From: Dongia_B soli
Lineage (GTDB): Bacteria > Pseudomonadota > Alphaproteobacteria > Dongiales > Dongiaceae
Length of the DNA stretch: 64,000 bases
Direction of reading: 5' to 3'
Assembly (NCBI RefSeq): GCF_034044715.1
Contig: NZ_JAXCLW010000001.1
Location: 124,001-188,000, forward strand
Shown here piece by piece: positions 63,061-64,000 of this stretch. Positions within the stretch are counted from its first letter, which is position 1. Every line of letters begins with the position of its first letter. Under the pieces are notes generated by a model, which made no database searches, was not told where the DNA came from, and saw only the letters and a program-made list of their open reading frames with translations. A program made the translations under genes and the position numbers.

Positions 63061-64000
63061 ATGACCGACGTCGTCATCACGGCCGCCGCCCGCACCCCAG
63101 TCGGTTCCTTTAACGGATCGCTGTCCAGCCTGGTAGCCCATGAACTTGGCAAGGTAGCGATTGTCGAAGCGCTGAAGCGCTCCAAGCTCGAAGCTGGCGA
63201 CGTCACCGAGGTCATCCTGGGTCAGATCCTGACGGCAGGCACCGGCCAGAACCCCGCCCGCCAGGCGGCGATGGCTGCCGGCATCCCGGCCGAGCGTACC
63301 GCCTATCAGATCAACCAGCTTTGCGGTTCGGGCCTGCGCGCCGTCGCGCTCGGATATCAAGCGATCCGAAACGGCGATTCGGAAATCGTCGTTGCTGGTG
63401 GTCAGGAAAGCATGAGCCAGGCGCCGCATTGCATCCATCTGCGCAACGGCGTGAAGATGGGCTCGGCCGAGATGATCGACACCATGATCCATGACGGCCT
63501 GACCGACGCCTTCAACCACTATCACATGGGCGTCACTGCCGAGAATGTGGCCCAGCGCTGGCAGATCACCCGCGAGCAACAGGATCAATTCGCCCTCGCC
63601 TCGCAGAACAAGGCGGAAGCGGCGCAGAAGGCCGGCAAATTCAAGGATGAGATCGTGCCGGTCACCATCAAGACCCGCAAAGGCGATGTCACGGTCGATG
63701 CCGATGAATATCCGAAGCATGGCACCACGATCGATGCCTTGCAGAAATTGCGGCCGGCTTTCCTGAAGGAAAATGGCACCGTGACCGCCGGCAATGCTTC
63801 CGGCATCAATGACGGTGCTGCGGCACTGGTGCTGATGTCCGACGCGCTGGCCTCGAAGCGCGGCCTGACGCCGCTGGCCCGTATCGTGTCGTGGGCCACC
63901 GCCGGTGTCGATCCGGCGGTCATGGGGTCCGGTCCGATCCCGGCCAGCCGCGCCGCTTTGGCGAAAGCCGGTTGGAAACCCGACGAGCTCGACCTGATCG
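63061..64000 (+). CDS. phaA: Acetyl-CoA acetyltransferase (beta-ketothiolase), partial at the window end
   Basis: The first 313 codons of a thiolase of about 390. MTDVVITAAARTPVGSFNG is the family start, the acyl-enzyme Cys88 lies in INQLCGSGLRAV, and GGQESMSQAPH and NASGINDGAAAL are the other signatures. PhaA condenses two acetyl-CoA to acetoacetyl-CoA, the first step of PHB synthesis. TAGGGAG precedes the ATG. It is probably followed by phaB outside the window. Upstream PhaR-like sites suggest regulation with the PHA locus. Confidence 0.96.
   Translation, partial: MTDVVITAAARTPVGSFNGSLSSLVAHELGKVAIVEALKRSKLEAGDVTEVILGQILTAGTGQNPARQAAMAAGIPAERTAYQINQLCGSGLRAVALGYQAIRNGDSEIVVAGGQESMSQAPHCIHLRNGVKMGSAEMIDTMIHDGLTDAFNHYHMGVTAENVAQRWQITREQQDQFALASQNKAEAAQKAGKFKDEIVPVTIKTRKGDVTVDADEYPKHGTTIDALQKLRPAFLKENGTVTAGNASGINDGAAALVLMSDALASKRGLTPLARIVSWATAGVDPAVMGSGPIPASRAALAKAGWKPDELDLI

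Overview
The window reads as chromosome of a free-living alphaproteobacterium, probably in or near Rhodospirillales (inference from gene content, no database search). Supporting signs: GC-rich DNA (by eye about 60%), an HdaA-type DnaA inactivator, the tiny aa3-oxidase subunit IV, homospermidine synthase, DUF2066 and DUF2125 proteins, and a PhaR-type polyhydroxyalkanoate locus. I see no rRNA, tRNA, CRISPR, prophage or insertion sequence. About 57 protein genes are supported. Two run off the ends: an aspartate aminotransferase at base 1 and the thiolase phaA at base 64000.

Layout. 0-8 kb: aminotransferase, EamA exporter with a divergent MocR regulator, uvrB, a frameshifted ybaK, and a PhyH-type dioxygenase with a divergent LysR regulator. 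8-16.6 kb: mprF, a pteridine-reductase-like SDR with folB, then uvrC-pgsA-mobB. 16.6-24.3 kb: hda-perM-DUF2066, purMN, the small oxidase subunit, ndk and an ABC-F protein. 24.3-26.7 kb: pabC-like and pabB. 26.7-32.4 kb: a Fur-box promoter with a short hairpin-ended transcript candidate, then a tight operon of a hybrid MASE1 histidine kinase, a D-amino-acid-type PLP enzyme, a small DMT protein and a cytidine-deaminase-like protein. 32.5-34.7 kb: ctaA-cobW.

34.9-46.9 kb is rich in polyamine genes: a PotDABC-type ABC operon ending in a cold-shock gene, panE, a gamma-glutamylputrescine-oxidase-like enzyme, a ChaC-type cyclotransferase with an EamA exporter, D-cysteine desulfhydrase, and homospermidine synthase behind a strikingly structured leader. 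47.5-50.8 kb is an aromatic amino acid block (two chorismate mutases, hisC, tyrC). 51-56.6 kb holds a methyltransferase, gloB, a GST, two EamA exporters and an aminotransferase. 56.7-60.3 kb is a polar amino acid ABC system with two binding proteins and two permeases but no ATPase. 60.4-64 kb is the PHA locus: phaR, divergent phaE-like and phaC-like genes that overlap out of frame by about 266 nt, and phaA.

Points most worth checking: the Fur-controlled small RNA candidate at 26.9 kb; the multi-hairpin hss leader at 46.95-47.06 kb; the phaE/phaC dual-coding overlap; the kinase/D-amino-acid/deaminase operon, whose kinase has Glu where its Hpt-like tail should carry His; and TGC/GCA palindromes at the PHA promoters that are probably PhaR operators.
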